A stretch of DNA of 64,000 bases from an uncultured Lachnospiraceae bacterium (GTDB lineage Bacteria; Bacillota; Clostridia; Lachnospirales; Lachnospiraceae), in NCBI GenBank assembly GCA_947652925.1, contig CANTEW010000005.1:1-64000 (forward strand), read 5' to 3'. Under the pieces are notes generated by a model that made no database searches, was not told the origin of the DNA, and saw only the letters and a list, made by a program, of their open reading frames with translations. The translations under genes and the position numbers were made by a program. This document shows, piece after piece, positions 1 to 9,506 of this stretch. The stretch's first letter is position 1. The number at the start of each line of letters is the position of its first letter.

Positions 1-1248
1 ACAGCGCCTCCGGATCCCCTGGAACACGCTGGATCTGACCCCTTTCTTCTGCTCCTTAAACCGCGCCAGGTTCCCGAAGAGGCACACACCGCAGGCCACC
101 ACATAATAGATGGCAAGATCCCAGGTGTTCGTCCACTGGAAGATCCCCAGGAATACGCCGCACATAAGGAGCGGCCATTGGAAAAAAGCCCTCTTATCCG
201 TATATCTTTTCCGCTTCACCCACGCATACAGAAGCCCCACCACAGTCAGCACGAAAAAGACATTCACCACATGGGCATGCAGATCCCCCAATATAAAGGA
301 ATAAGAGGGAAATTCATGGATCGTCCTGTCCAGGGTATCCGGATCGTGCCCGATGTACCGGGTGGAATTGGGGAACCAGTACTCTTTATCCGACTTTCCC
401 AGCCAAGGCAGGATCTTGGCATAGATCACATAATGCATGTTCCCGGAAAGGGAGACAGCCGTCCCCGCCACCAGCCCAGAACATGCAGACAATAACCTCC
501 TCTTTCTCCCATGATAGTCCGCTGCGATCTGCCGTACCAGGGAAAAAGGCAGGGCAAACGCCATGCCCGCCACCAGGGTGCGCATCAGATGATACGTGGA
601 TGCCACCTGTGTTCCCGTGAGCTTTGTGAGGAACACCGCATAATACTGCCCTCCATAATAGTAATTCATCGGTTCCGGGCTGTACCACATATCCATAGCC
701 GGCAGCCGAGTGCTGCGCATCATGGCTTCCATAAATCCATAGTCCATGAATTTCTCTACCCCATGGGCCTGGGGATGGAATCCGGCCACATATGTCCACA
801 GGAGAAATGCCAGATACAAGATGATCTCTTCCCAGAAGATCAGATCCCCCGCATCCACAGGCAGCACATCCCGCTCTTTTTTATCCAGCCACACAGACAG
901 GCCAAGATTCCCCAGCACGCACAGAAAAGCCACACCTATGCACGTGACAGACGTGAAACGCAAGATACCCAGAGTGACCAACAGCCAGACCCCATAGCCG
1001 GAGACAGCCACCGCGATGACTTTTGAAAACAGCCACCCCCGGTCCTTAAATCCTGCGAACAAGATCCCCGTCAAGGGCATAAAAGCACACCCTAAGATCC
1101 ATAAGATGAGCCACCATGCAAAAAAAGCCTTGCTGTCCTCCCGCAGCAGGAAGACCGCCAGCATAGCCAAAAAAATGCAGAGCAAGATCTTGATCTCCCG
1201 CCGTACCTTAAATCCTCTCAATACTCCCTGCATATCCTGTATCTTCAC
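1..1248 (-). CDS. DUF2298-type polytopic membrane protein, C-terminus cut by window edge
   Basis: The minus-strand frame stays open from a GTG at 1246-1248 (or an adjacent GTG at 1249-1251) to base 1, giving about 416 N-terminal residues. It translates as alternating hydrophobic helices with hallmark stretches of the DUF2298 family (Chlor_Arch_YYY): FMDYGFMEAM, SPEPMNYYYGGQYY and ILGDLHAHV. The DLHAH and Tyr-rich motifs lie on predicted outer loops. The family is thought to resemble GT-C fold membrane glycosyltransferases, but no member has a defined substrate that I know of. The start overlaps the stop of the upstream glycosyltransferase (GTGA), so the two are probably translationally coupled and work together on a lipid-linked sugar. 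The upstream AGAGGATCAGG is a modest ribosome binding site. The family call is from motif recognition; the coupled role is inference. Confidence 0.8.
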   Translation of the reverse strand, partial: MKIQDMQGVLRGFKVRREIKILLCIFLAMLAVFLLREDSKAFFAWWLILWILGCAFMPLTGILFAGFKDRGWLFSKVIAVAVSGYGVWLLVTLGILRFTSVTCIGVAFLCVLGNLGLSVWLDKKERDVLPVDAGDLIFWEEIILYLAFLLWTYVAGFHPQAHGVEKFMDYGFMEAMMRSTRLPAMDMWYSPEPMNYYYGGQYYAVFLTKLTGTQVASTYHLMRTLVAGMAFALPFSLVRQIAADYHGRKRRLLSACSGLVAGTAVSLSGNMHYVIYAKILPWLGKSDKEYWFPNSTRYIGHDPDTLDRTIHEFPSYSFILGDLHAHVVNVFFVLTVVGLLYAWVKRKRYTDKRAFFQWPLLMCGVFLGIFQWTNTWDLAIYYVVACGVCLFGNLARFKEQKKGVRSSVFQGIRRRC

Positions 1249-1955
1249 CACCTGATCCTCTTGCGCAATACTAAAAACTGCCCCACTGCCTGCCGCCCGG
1301 TCCGGAAGATCTTCTTCCTATCGATCGTGTTCTCCCCTCCCTGGCGCTGTAAGAATGTGATCGGATAATAATGGACCCCCATCCTCTTCTTCGTATAGAT
1401 CACTGTGATCATCACATTGCCCAGGAAAAAGTCCCTGGGGATCTTCCGCAGCACTTCCCGCAGCTGGCTGCACCGCATGAGCCGATAAGGGGAATTGGCA
1501 TCTTTGACCCAGACCCCGAACACCGCCAGTATCACCAGCCGCAGGACACGTGTGACAAATATCCTGCCAAGACCGTCTTTCCTCTCCTTGCGGTATCCGA
1601 TCAAGATCCCGCATTTCCTGCGGTTCCTCCAGAACTTTGAAAACTCCGACGGCAGCGTCTGCCCATCAGAATCTGTCTGGAATACATAATCCGCCCCATG
1701 ACGGATCGCATATCTATACCCCCTGAGCACGGTAGCCCCATGGCCTTCATTTTCTTTCGTGAGAACGACCAGCTGGGGATAAGCCCCCTTAAGGCCCGAT
1801 GCGATCCGGTATGTATCATCCCGGCTCCCGTCATCGATGACCACCAAGCGGCTCTCAGACCCGATCCCTTCTACCAGCGGATGCCACTGCGCCACCACAG
1901 ATCTGATATTTTCCGCTTCATTATATGCTGGTATGATGATATAAAGCTTGTCCAT
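1245..1955 (-). CDS. Family 2 glycosyltransferase (dolichyl-phosphate mannosyltransferase-like)
   Basis: This 236-residue protein has a GT-A fold nucleotide-sugar transferase core. It opens with KLYIIIPAYNEAENI, followed by DDGSRDDT (nucleotide-binding acidic loop) and QTDSDGQT (DXD-like metal site). This is the pattern of GT2 enzymes that load sugars onto polyprenyl phosphate. There is no long C-terminal membrane anchor. The ATG at 1953-1955 was chosen because GGAGG sits five bases upstream; a longer frame from 2036 has no such site. Its stop overlaps the start of the DUF2298 protein, which suggests a pair that makes and then uses a lipid-linked sugar. The alaS terminator lies upstream, so it is probably transcribed separately from the synthetases. 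The substrate cannot be told from the sequence. Confidence 0.87.
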   Translation of the reverse strand: MDKLYIIIPAYNEAENIRSVVAQWHPLVEGIGSESRLVVIDDGSRDDTYRIASGLKGAYPQLVVLTKENEGHGATVLRGYRYAIRHGADYVFQTDSDGQTLPSEFSKFWRNRRKCGILIGYRKERKDGLGRIFVTRVLRLVILAVFGVWVKDANSPYRLMRCSQLREVLRKIPRDFFLGNVMITVIYTKKRMGVHYYPITFLQRQGGENTIDRKKIFRTGRQAVGQFLVLRKRIRW

Positions 1956-2104
1956 ATGTTCCTCCATCATCGTCTGAACACACTCCGCGGCGCACCCGCC
2001 CCAGAGTGCATGATCTACATTTATTGGATGCTCCATCTACTATATCACAGAATCTGTCTGCACACCAGACCTCTTTTGCCGCCACGATCCGATCATCCTG
2101 CTGT

Positions 2105-2139
2105 AAAAGGGCAAAACTGTCTGCACAGCTCTGCCCTTT
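2105..2139 (-). terminator. Rho-independent terminator after alaS
   Basis: An inverted repeat (AAAGGGCA pairing with TGCCCTTT) closes a hairpin that ends in TTTT when read on the minus strand. It lies just below the alaS stop, so it should end the tyrS-alaS transcript before the glycosyltransferase gene. Confidence 0.75.
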
Positions 2140-2144
2140 CCCTA

Positions 2145-4790
2145 TCATCCTTTTGACAACTGCTCTTTTAAGGCAGTCTCTGCCTGTCCGATGGCCTCCG
2201 GTATCTTCGCCGGGTCTTTTCCTCCGGCCTGGGCCATGTTGGGCCGGCCGCCGCCGCCGCCGCCCACGGTCTTCGCCAGGACTTTCACCAGGTTCCCGGC
2301 ATGTGCCCCGGCCTTGACAGCCTCCGGTGTGGCCATGGCCAGCAAGTTTACCTTGCCCTCTGACGCGGATGCCAGTACCACCACGCCTTCTCCCAGTCTG
2401 CTTTTGATCTGGTCGCCCAGATCCATCAGTCCGTTCCTGTCCACATTCTCCACGGAGACCGCCAAGAGCTTCACGCCCTCCACTTCCGTGACCTGATCCA
2501 TCACATCCCCCAGGGAATTCTGGGCCAGCTGGCTCTTCAGGGATCCATTCTCACTCTGCAATGCCTTGATATCCGCCATGAGATGGACCAGTCTTTCCTG
2601 CAGATCTGCCGGGGAAGCTTTCACTGTCCTGGCCGCCTGGAGGAGCTGTCCTTCTATATCCTGATAATATTTTAACACATGGCTGCCCGTAAGAGCCTCG
2701 ATACGCCGCACGCCTGCGGAGATGCCCGCCTCAGAGATGATCTTGAACAGCATGATCTCCCCGGTGTTCTTTACATGGGTGCCGCCGCAGAGTTCTTTCG
2801 AGAAATCACCCATGGACACCACCCGGACTTCTTCCCCGTACTTCTCATCGAAGAGAGCCGTCGCGCCGGATCTCTTGGCCGCTTCCAGGTCCATGACCTC
2901 CGTATCCACGGAAAGGGACGCCTGGATCTGCTCGTTCACGATCCTTTCCACTCTCTCCAGTTCTTCCAGCGTCATAGCCTGGAAATGGGCAAAGTCGAAA
3001 CGCAACCTGCCCGGAGCCACCAGGGAACCTTTCTGTTCCACATGGGAGCCCAGGACCATCTTCAATGCCTTGTGCAGCAGATGGGTCGCGCTGTGGTTGC
3101 GGGCCGTATCCTGCCGTCCTGCCGTATCGATCTTCAGATCGGCCTTCTCCCCTCTGCGGATCAGCCCGGAGGTCACCTGCCCCACATGGCCGTATTTCCC
3201 GCCCCGCAGCTTGATCGTCCCGGTCACCTTGAACTCCCCGTCTTTCGTACGGATCACGCCTGTATCCCCTTCCTGGCCGCCCATGGTGGCATAAAAAGGC
3301 GTCTTTTCCACAAAGACCGTCCCTTTTTGTCCCTCTGAGAGACCTTCCGTGATCTCTTCCTGGGTGGTCAGCACCGTGATCGTGGACACAGCAGCCAGAT
3401 CGTCGTACCCGACAAATCCTGTGGTCACAGACGGGTCGATCCCATCATAGACCGTGGCATCCGCGCCCATGTAATTGGTCGTCCCACGGGCCTGCTGCGC
3501 CATCCTGCGCTGCTTATCCATGGCGCTTTTGAAGCCCTCTCCATCGATCCGATACCCTTTTTCCTCCAGGATCTCCTTGGTCAGATCCAGAGGGAATCCG
3601 TATGTGTCATAGAGACGGAACGCATCTTCTCCTGCCAGTACTTTACTGCCCGCCTGCTCCATCTTCTTTTCCAGGTCGTTCAAGATCTTCAGTCCCTGAT
3701 CGATCGTCTTATTGAACTGGTCCTCCTCCTGGGTCAGCACATGGAAGATGAATTCCTTCTTCTCTTCCAGTTCCGGATATCCGTCTTTCGAGCCCTGGAT
3801 CACTGTGGCGCTCAAGTTTGCCAGGAATGTCCCTTCCACGCCCAGGAGCCTCCCATGGCGGGCCGCACGGCGGATCAGACGGCGCAGCACATAGCCTCTG
3901 CCCTCGTTCGCCGGCATCACGCCGTCTGAGATCAGGAATGTGGCGGAACGGATATGGTCTGTGATGAGCCGGATCGACACGTCGTCCTCCTCACGCACTT
4001 TATAGGGATGCCCTGTGATCTCCGATACTTTTTCCCGCAGCGCCCGCACTGTGTCCACGTCGAAGATGGAATCCACGTCCTGGACAGCCACAGCCAGACG
4101 CTCCAGCCCCATGCCGGTGTCGATGTTCTTGTGTTCAAGCTCTGTATAATTCCCCTTCCCATCGTTATCGAACTGGGTGAATACATCGTTCCACACTTCC
4201 ATATACCGGTCGCACTCACAGCCTACCGTACACCCCGGCTGACCGCACCCATAGGCTTCGCCCCTGTCATAATACACTTCTGAACAGGGACCGCAGGGGC
4301 CTGCCCCATGCTCCCAGAAATTATCCTCTTTTCCAAAACGGAAGATCCGCTCCGGCGGGATACCGATCTCTTTTTCCCAGATCGCAAAGGCCTCGTCATC
4401 CTCCTCATACACCGACGGATAGAGCCTGTCCGGATCCAGCCCCACCACCTCCGTCAAAAACTCCCACGTCCAGGCGATCGCCTCCCTCTTAAAATAATCC
4501 CCAAAGGAGAAATTGCCCAGCATCTCAAAGAACGTCCCGTGCCGCGCCGTCTTCCCCACATTCTCCAGATCCCCTGTACGGATACATTTCTGACAGGTGG
4601 TCACCCGTGTCCTGGGCGGGATCTCCACGCCTGTAAAATAAGGTTTCAGCGGAGCCATACCTGAATTGATCAACAGCAGGCTCTTATCGTTTTGAGGGAT
4701 CAATGAGAAACTCTTCATAGCCAGATGCCCTTTTCCCTCAAAAAATGTAAGGAACATCTGGCGCAGTTCATTCACTCCGTATTTTTTCAA
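2145..4790 (-). CDS. alaS: Alanyl-tRNA synthetase
   Basis: At 881 residues this matches full-length bacterial AlaRS, which attaches alanine to tRNA-Ala in the cytoplasm. The N-terminal class II catalytic core carries TCQKCIRTGDLENVG and RHGTFFEMLGNFSFGDYF. The editing domain has the zinc-binding HSATHLLH together with the downstream Cys/His pair in CGGTH. The C-terminal DHHA1-type domain ends in a Gly-rich stretch, GGGGGGRPNMAQAGG. It starts 43 bases after the tyrS stop on the same strand and is followed by a terminator, so tyrS and alaS form one unit. No T-box leader fits in the gap. All core motifs are intact. Confidence 0.98.
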   Translation of the reverse strand: MKKYGVNELRQMFLTFFEGKGHLAMKSFSLIPQNDKSLLLINSGMAPLKPYFTGVEIPPRTRVTTCQKCIRTGDLENVGKTARHGTFFEMLGNFSFGDYFKREAIAWTWEFLTEVVGLDPDRLYPSVYEEDDEAFAIWEKEIGIPPERIFRFGKEDNFWEHGAGPCGPCSEVYYDRGEAYGCGQPGCTVGCECDRYMEVWNDVFTQFDNDGKGNYTELEHKNIDTGMGLERLAVAVQDVDSIFDVDTVRALREKVSEITGHPYKVREEDDVSIRLITDHIRSATFLISDGVMPANEGRGYVLRRLIRRAARHGRLLGVEGTFLANLSATVIQGSKDGYPELEEKKEFIFHVLTQEEDQFNKTIDQGLKILNDLEKKMEQAGSKVLAGEDAFRLYDTYGFPLDLTKEILEEKGYRIDGEGFKSAMDKQRRMAQQARGTTNYMGADATVYDGIDPSVTTGFVGYDDLAAVSTITVLTTQEEITEGLSEGQKGTVFVEKTPFYATMGGQEGDTGVIRTKDGEFKVTGTIKLRGGKYGHVGQVTSGLIRRGEKADLKIDTAGRQDTARNHSATHLLHKALKMVLGSHVEQKGSLVAPGRLRFDFAHFQAMTLEELERVERIVNEQIQASLSVDTEVMDLEAAKRSGATALFDEKYGEEVRVVSMGDFSKELCGGTHVKNTGEIMLFKIISEAGISAGVRRIEALTGSHVLKYYQDIEGQLLQAARTVKASPADLQERLVHLMADIKALQSENGSLKSQLAQNSLGDVMDQVTEVEGVKLLAVSVENVDRNGLMDLGDQIKSRLGEGVVVLASASEGKVNLLAMATPEAVKAGAHAGNLVKVLAKTVGGGGGGRPNMAQAGGKDPAKIPEAIGQAETALKEQLSKG

Positions 4791-4833
4791 CTGTCTGCCT
4801 CCTCTATCTCAGCCTCCCGGCCATTTTACTCTC

Positions 4834-6060
4834 TCATCCTCTCAGCACTATCTTTCTGAATTTCTTCTTTCCCCGCTTCAGGACCAGCCCATCCTCGGGG
4901 ATAGCCGTGCGCTCCACCTGGTGATGGATATCTGTGATCTTCTCCCCGTCTATGGAGACGCCGCCCTGTTCGATGGCTCTCCTGGCCTCCGAGCGGGAGG
5001 GCGTGAGTCCCGCTTTGCACAACATGGTGATCAGATCGATCTTATCCTCTTTCAGGTCTTCTTCTGTCAGTTCCGTGGTGGGCATGTCCTGGGCGCTGCC
5101 GCTGCCGAACAAGCTGCGGGCGCCGTCCTGGGCTTTCCTGGCTTCCCCCTCCCCATGGACCAATGCCGTCAGCTCATAAGCCAGGATCTCCTTCGCCTGG
5201 TTCAGCTGGCTGCCCTCCCAACTCTCCATCTTCCGGATCTGCTCCAAGGGCAGGAAAGTGAGCATCCGGATACATTTCAGCACATCTGCATCCCCCACGT
5301 TCCTCCAATACTGATAGAAATCAAAGGGCGACGTCTTATCAGGATCCAGCCATACCGCCCCGGACTGGGTCTTCCCCATCTTCTTGCCCTCGCTGTTCAA
5401 AAGGAGAGTGATCGTCATGGCATAGGCGTCTTTCCCCAGCTTACGCCGGATCAGCTCCGTGCCGCCCAGCATATTGCTCCACTGGTCGTCCCCGCCGAAC
5501 TGCATATTACAGCCGTATTTCTGGTATAATGCATAGAAATCATAGCTCTGCATGATCATATAATTGAATTCCAGGAAACTCAGGCCCTTCTCCATACGCT
5601 GCTTATAACACTCCGCCCGCAGCATCCAGTTCACACTGAAATGAGGCCCGACCTCCCGGAGTACGTCCACATAGTTCAAGTCCATCAGCCAGTCCGCATT
5701 GTCCACCATCAATGCCTTCCCGTCTGAAAAATCGATAAAACGGCTCATCTGTTTCTTAAAACACTCGCAGTTATGGGCGATCGTCTCCGGCGTCATCATC
5801 TGACGCATATCCGTCCGCCCGGACGGATCCCCGATCATGCCCGTCCCCCCGCCCAACAGGGCGATCGGCTTATTCCCCGCCATCTGCAGCCGCCTCATCA
5901 GACATAACGCCATAAAATGTCCCACATGCAGGCTGTCTGCAGTGGGATCGAATCCTATATAGAACACGGCCTTTCCATTGTCGATCAGCTCTTTGATCTC
6001 CTCCTCGTCCGTCACCTGGGCGATCAGACCTCTGGCCTGCAGCTCTTCGTACACAGTCAT
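4834..6060 (-). CDS. tyrS: Tyrosyl-tRNA synthetase
   Basis: This 408-residue class I synthetase activates tyrosine and loads tRNA-Tyr. The Rossmann core carries the HIGH-type motif in DSLHVGHFM and the KMSKS-type loop KKMGKTQSG. The C-terminal S4-like RNA-binding domain contains [18 protein letters not shown]. The ATG at 6058-6060 was preferred over one eight codons upstream because AAGGAGG is placed eight bases before it, and [11 protein letters not shown] is the usual family start. It is driven by a consensus promoter right behind the MutS-like gene and is followed by alaS. No T-box fits in the short leader, although tyrS genes of Firmicutes often carry one. Confidence 0.97.
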   Translation of the reverse strand: MTVYEELQARGLIAQVTDEEEIKELIDNGKAVFYIGFDPTADSLHVGHFMALCLMRRLQMAGNKPIALLGGGTGMIGDPSGRTDMRQMMTPETIAHNCECFKKQMSRFIDFSDGKALMVDNADWLMDLNYVDVLREVGPHFSVNWMLRAECYKQRMEKGLSFLEFNYMIMQSYDFYALYQKYGCNMQFGGDDQWSNMLGGTELIRRKLGKDAYAMTITLLLNSEGKKMGKTQSGAVWLDPDKTSPFDFYQYWRNVGDADVLKCIRMLTFLPLEQIRKMESWEGSQLNQAKEILAYELTALVHGEGEARKAQDGARSLFGSGSAQDMPTTELTEEDLKEDKIDLITMLCKAGLTPSRSEARRAIEQGGVSIDGEKITDIHHQVERTAIPEDGLVLKRGKKKFRKIVLRG

Positions 6061-6104
6061 GGTACTCTCCTCCTTGTATAGCACGATCTTCTGATATTGT
6101 AAAA

Positions 6105-6133
6105 AGTATACAAACCGCTCATTCCTTTGTCAA
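6105..6133 (-). promoter_or_regulatory. Vegetative promoter for tyrS-alaS
   Basis: A perfect -35 TTGACA (6128-6133) and a -10 TATACT (6105-6110) are separated by 17 bases on the minus strand. The leader to the tyrS ATG is only about 40 bases. Confidence 0.8.
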
Positions 6134-6138
6134 GTAGA

Positions 6139-7830
6139 TCATACCATCTTTCTCCAGACCCCGTTTTCCTCGAACTCCCGCGCGGCTCTCTCAGCCTCCC
6201 CCACGATCTTATCTCCATAGCCCATCCTCTCCAGCAGGCGTATGGCATTCCTTGATGAAGCGCGCCCTTTTTTGAGGATATAGGAAAACAGCACGTCTTT
6301 CTCCCGTATCTCCTCCCCAAAGTGATAGTTTTCATACCATCCCTCCAGGATATATGTCAGTTCGATATCATGGGTCGCTGCAAAGCAAAAGACCTTCTCC
6401 CTGCATAAACTCCGCAGGATCCTGGATGACGCCGCGATCCGCTCCACCGTGTTCGTCCCCCGCAGCACCTCATCCACGATACACAAAAGCGCCCCTTCCC
6501 GGCTGGCCGCATCCAGGATCCTTTTCAGGGATCTGATCTCCGCCATGAAATAACTGTCCCCCCTCTCCAGATCATCCGACAGGGACATAGAAGTAAAGAT
6601 CCGGCCCATGGGCGCCTGATAGGAGGAAGCCGTACAGGTGGCGATCGTCTGTGCCAGGATGGCATTGACCGCCACACTCTTCAAAAACGTAGATTTCCCG
6701 GAGGCGTTGGAGCCTGTCAGCAGCATCCCCTGTCCAATATGCAGATCGTTGGATACAGGTCTCTCGATCATAGGATGATAAAGCCCCGACACCTGTATCC
6801 CTCCGGCGTCCCGGAAGACGGGACTGCACCATACGGGCAGCATCTCCCGGAATGAGGCCGCGGCGATGGCGCAGTCCAGCTCCCCCAGGAGTTCCAGGAG
6901 CTCCTCTGCATTTTCCCTGTGGCGCTGTATCTCATCCAACATCCCATTATACCGGATAAGATCCACATGGAAGATCATCCGGACCAGATCTGCCAGGACC
7001 ACTTCCAGCCCTCCCGATATGTTGTTCTTCCCGGAAAGCCAGTAGGACCCTTTTTCAAAAGACTGTAATGCCTCCCTGGCCTCCCGCATACGGGCGCGAT
7101 ACTCTCCGATCTGATCCCAGCCCCTTTTCTCCGCTGACCGTTCCACTTTTTTCGCCGTCCGCATCATCTGCAGGATATCCCGGAAACAGCCCAGATAGAT
7201 CTCTATCTCTTTCCTGTCGCTGCCCCCATAATAGTCCGCCGTGTTCACACAAGCCACCCCCAGGAACAGGAAAAACCCGTACACAGGCTGGACGGCCATA
7301 AAGAGAAAGCTGAGGACAGCCGCCGCGCAGCAGATCCAATGCTTATATCTCCCGATGGGCTCCGCCCCCTCCAGCATCTGCAATCCCTCCCCGATCGGAT
7401 GTTCCCCGGATCCGGAGGCCTGTGCCAAGATCAGCTGCAGCGATAGACGCATCTCCTCATCCTGGGCGAACAGACGGATCAGACGGTCCCTTTCCCACAG
7501 CCGTCCTTCCTCCAGCATAGGGGTGCGCAGCAGATATAAGAGATACTCTCTGCCCGGCGCCGAGACCGTATGATCCATGCGTGCAAAGATCTTATCCATA
7601 TCCAGATCCTCCCACGTGATCCGGTCGATGGCAAACGGCTCCTGGGCACTTCTGTATCTCCCGTAGGCAGACAGCCTCTCTATCTGCTCCGCCGTATAAG
7701 ATCTTCCCGGAGGCCTGCCCCAATCCTGCCGGAGCTTTTCCAGAAAAAGCGCCCTGTTCTTACGATCACTGTACCAAAACATGCCGCCCAGCAGGAGCAT
7801 GCCGCAAAACATAAATAATATAAAACCCAT
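6139..7830 (-). CDS. Membrane-anchored MutS-family ATPase
   Basis: The 563-residue protein keeps the MutS core and ATPase (domains III and V) but lacks the N-terminal mismatch-reading domain. An N-terminal membrane helix (about residues 2-20) and a hydrophobic stretch near residues 165-205 are present. Walker A is GSNASGKSTF; the Walker B and signature region contains IVDEVLRGTNTVERIAA, and AATHDIELTY follows. This architecture is a known Firmicute family usually annotated as MutS domain V protein. Its function is unknown, and it is not the mismatch-repair MutS or MutS2 (no Smr domain). GGGAGG precedes the ATG. Its own promoter is not obvious in the 61-base gap behind a terminator. Confidence 0.85.
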   Translation of the reverse strand: MGFILFMFCGMLLLGGMFWYSDRKNRALFLEKLRQDWGRPPGRSYTAEQIERLSAYGRYRSAQEPFAIDRITWEDLDMDKIFARMDHTVSAPGREYLLYLLRTPMLEEGRLWERDRLIRLFAQDEEMRLSLQLILAQASGSGEHPIGEGLQMLEGAEPIGRYKHWICCAAAVLSFLFMAVQPVYGFFLFLGVACVNTADYYGGSDRKEIEIYLGCFRDILQMMRTAKKVERSAEKRGWDQIGEYRARMREAREALQSFEKGSYWLSGKNNISGGLEVVLADLVRMIFHVDLIRYNGMLDEIQRHRENAEELLELLGELDCAIAAASFREMLPVWCSPVFRDAGGIQVSGLYHPMIERPVSNDLHIGQGMLLTGSNASGKSTFLKSVAVNAILAQTIATCTASSYQAPMGRIFTSMSLSDDLERGDSYFMAEIRSLKRILDAASREGALLCIVDEVLRGTNTVERIAASSRILRSLCREKVFCFAATHDIELTYILEGWYENYHFGEEIREKDVLFSYILKKGRASSRNAIRLLERMGYGDKIVGEAERAAREFEENGVWRKMV

Positions 7831-7848
7831 AGATCCCTCCCAGATAGT

Positions 7849-7878
7849 AAAAGGCCGCAGCCCAAACTGGCTGCAGCC
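7849..7878 (-). terminator. Rho-independent terminator after the SleB-like gene
   Basis: GGCTGCAGCC pairs with the near-complement GGCTGCGGCC around a short loop, followed by TTTT on the minus strand. It lies 14 bases below the stop of the cell-wall hydrolase gene. Confidence 0.8.
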
Positions 7879-7891
7879 CCATGATACCCTA

Positions 7892-9226
7892 TCATTTCCA
7901 ATATGTAAAGAATGTCTGCCCTTTAAATGTAAATGCCCCCGAACGGCTTGTCAGCCCCATGCCTGCATAAGCGGACGGTGTCATAAAGAACAGACAGTCA
8001 AAATCCGTCTTTCCATTAGACTTTGCCAGCACCTTTGTCAGATATTTTGTCCGTTTTGTCTTGTTCTTCTTATACGCCTCGTACATGACATAAGCCCTGT
8101 CCACTGCTTTTTCCGCTGTCTCGTACCCTGGCACGTCCACATTGTCCAGCCTCTTCTGCAGAGCCCCGTCCCAGACGATGGCAAACTGTCCTTTCTGGTA
8201 GATCACGTAGCGGACAGACGGAGGGAAATTATACTGGGGCGCGAGAGTCCTGTTCAAGATCACCATAGCTACAGCCGTCATCCCCTGCAGCCCCTGGTTC
8301 CCTGCTTCGCAGAACACTGCAGCTGTCAATAATTCCTTATCACTGATCTTCTCGCTGGCCACGCCCGGATGCTTTGCAAATTCTTTCTGCAGCGTATAGA
8401 TCTTCCGGTTGCTGGCCACCACCCTTATATCACCATTGGCATCATATGTAAAATTCTGCGTCTCTGTGGCTATACCGTTTTTATCAAAAGACCAGGTCTT
8501 TCCCCCGATCACCATGGTCTCATTTACAGCCATGGCACCGCTGCTCTTCAGGTAATAGCGGTTCCCCTCCAGAGTGAGCCAGCCTGTCCTCCGTCTCCCG
8601 TCTTCACCGTAATAATACCATTTCGACCCCTGCTTTTTCCAGGATGAGACCAGCATGACCCCATCGGACTGGAAATGATACCAGCCGCCGGATATATTAA
8701 AGCTCCCCGACCTGCGGCAGCCGATCGGATAGCTGACCCCGTTCTCCACGGTATCCTGCGGGTTAAAATAAAATGTCTTCTTCCCCACTTTATTGATCCC
8801 GGTCAGCATCACCCCGTCAGCGCCCAGACGGTATCTCTTCCCGTTGGACCGTTTCCATTTTTTGACCAGCGCTTTTCCATCCGTGCCTATGTAATACCAC
8901 TTTTTCTTGGATCTTACCCATTTATCCGTCACCATGACACCGTTCGTATCAAAATAATAGATGCTTTTTGAGATCTTATGCAAGCCTTTGAACATCCGGC
9001 CCGTCTTCTTTGACAGGAAATACCGCTTTCCCTGCTGATCCAGCCAGCCCTTCTTCAAGATCCCGTTTTCGTAATAATACCAGTATCTCCCCTCCTGTTC
9101 CCAGCCTGTATAGGACTTGGGAGCAGCGGATACGCTCCTTGGCGTAAAGAGTGTACAGGCAAAAGGCAATGCCAACACAAACAGCATCAAAAACACATAT
9201 CCCGTTTTTCTCAACTTTTCTCTCAT
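7892..9226 (-). CDS. Secreted cell-wall hydrolase with cell-wall-binding repeats and SleB-type domain
   Basis: The 444-residue protein begins with a signal peptide (KTGYVFLMLFVLALPFACT; cleavage probably near SAA). About ten choline-binding-type repeats follow, rich in Gly-Trp and Tyr-Tyr (for example YWYYYENGILKKGWL and KWYYIGTDGKALVKKW), through residue 270. The C-terminal 140 residues match the cell wall hydrolase SleB/CwlJ domain: ELLTAAVFCEAGNQG carries the expected catalytic Glu, followed by AVAMVILNR. SleB-type enzymes are lytic transglycosylases for spore cortex or wall turnover; the added binding repeats suggest action on the vegetative or mother-cell surface. AGGAGGAGAG directly precedes the ATG. 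The leader is interrupted by a 159-base inverted-repeat element. Confidence 0.9.
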   Translation of the reverse strand: MREKLRKTGYVFLMLFVLALPFACTLFTPRSVSAAPKSYTGWEQEGRYWYYYENGILKKGWLDQQGKRYFLSKKTGRMFKGLHKISKSIYYFDTNGVMVTDKWVRSKKKWYYIGTDGKALVKKWKRSNGKRYRLGADGVMLTGINKVGKKTFYFNPQDTVENGVSYPIGCRRSGSFNISGGWYHFQSDGVMLVSSWKKQGSKWYYYGEDGRRRTGWLTLEGNRYYLKSSGAMAVNETMVIGGKTWSFDKNGIATETQNFTYDANGDIRVVASNRKIYTLQKEFAKHPGVASEKISDKELLTAAVFCEAGNQGLQGMTAVAMVILNRTLAPQYNFPPSVRYVIYQKGQFAIVWDGALQKRLDNVDVPGYETAEKAVDRAYVMYEAYKKNKTKRTKYLTKVLAKSNGKTDFDCLFFMTPSAYAGMGLTSRSGAFTFKGQTFFTYWK

Positions 9227-9238
9227 CTCTCCTCCTAC

Positions 9239-9397
9239 TGTGGAGACAAGCTGACTTCTGTATCAATCGCACCGCCTATTTTGCCATCTGCTGCGTTGTC
9301 GTCAATCGCTGTAGCCACCGCTACACCTCATTCCTCCGCCTTGCAGAGCGACAAAATATCCGGCACGCTTTATTACAGAAGTCAACTTGTCTCCACA
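9239..9397. mobile_element. MITE-like inverted-repeat element in the 5' leader of the SleB-like gene
   Basis: Terminal 24-base inverted repeats (9239-9262 and 9374-9397) match at 23 of 24 positions and begin with TGTGGAGACAAG. The element is flanked by CTAC on both sides (9235-9238 and 9398-9401), which looks like a 4-base target duplication. The interior is itself partly palindromic (TATTTTG-rich arms around 9280 and 9350) and has no ORF. It sits between the promoter at 9434-9462 and the ribosome binding site, so it would be transcribed as a long hairpin. Confidence 0.65.
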
Positions 9398-9433
9398 CTA
9401 CTCTCCTGCACATCTAGTCTTTCAGATTTATTA

Positions 9434-9462
9434 AGTATATATTAATTTTCTGTGAATGTCAA
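9434..9462 (-). promoter_or_regulatory. Promoter for the SleB-like gene
   Basis: A perfect -35 TTGACA (9457-9462) and a -10 TATACT (9434-9439) are 17 bases apart on the minus strand. The transcript would begin near 9427 and run through the inverted-repeat element before the start codon at 9226. Confidence 0.75.
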
Positions 9463-9506
9463 GATGCGCAGGGGGTGGAAAATGTATCAAAAAAGATAAG
9501 ATTATG

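Noticed and set aside
1956..2036. Longer glycosyltransferase start at 2036
   Set aside because: The extra 27 residues do not fit the family, and GGAGG is placed for the ATG at 1955.
4791..4833. T-box riboswitch before alaS (and before tyrS at 6061-6138)
   Set aside because: The gaps are 43 and 78 bases, too short for a T-box with specifier and antiterminator; the tyrS promoter is plain.
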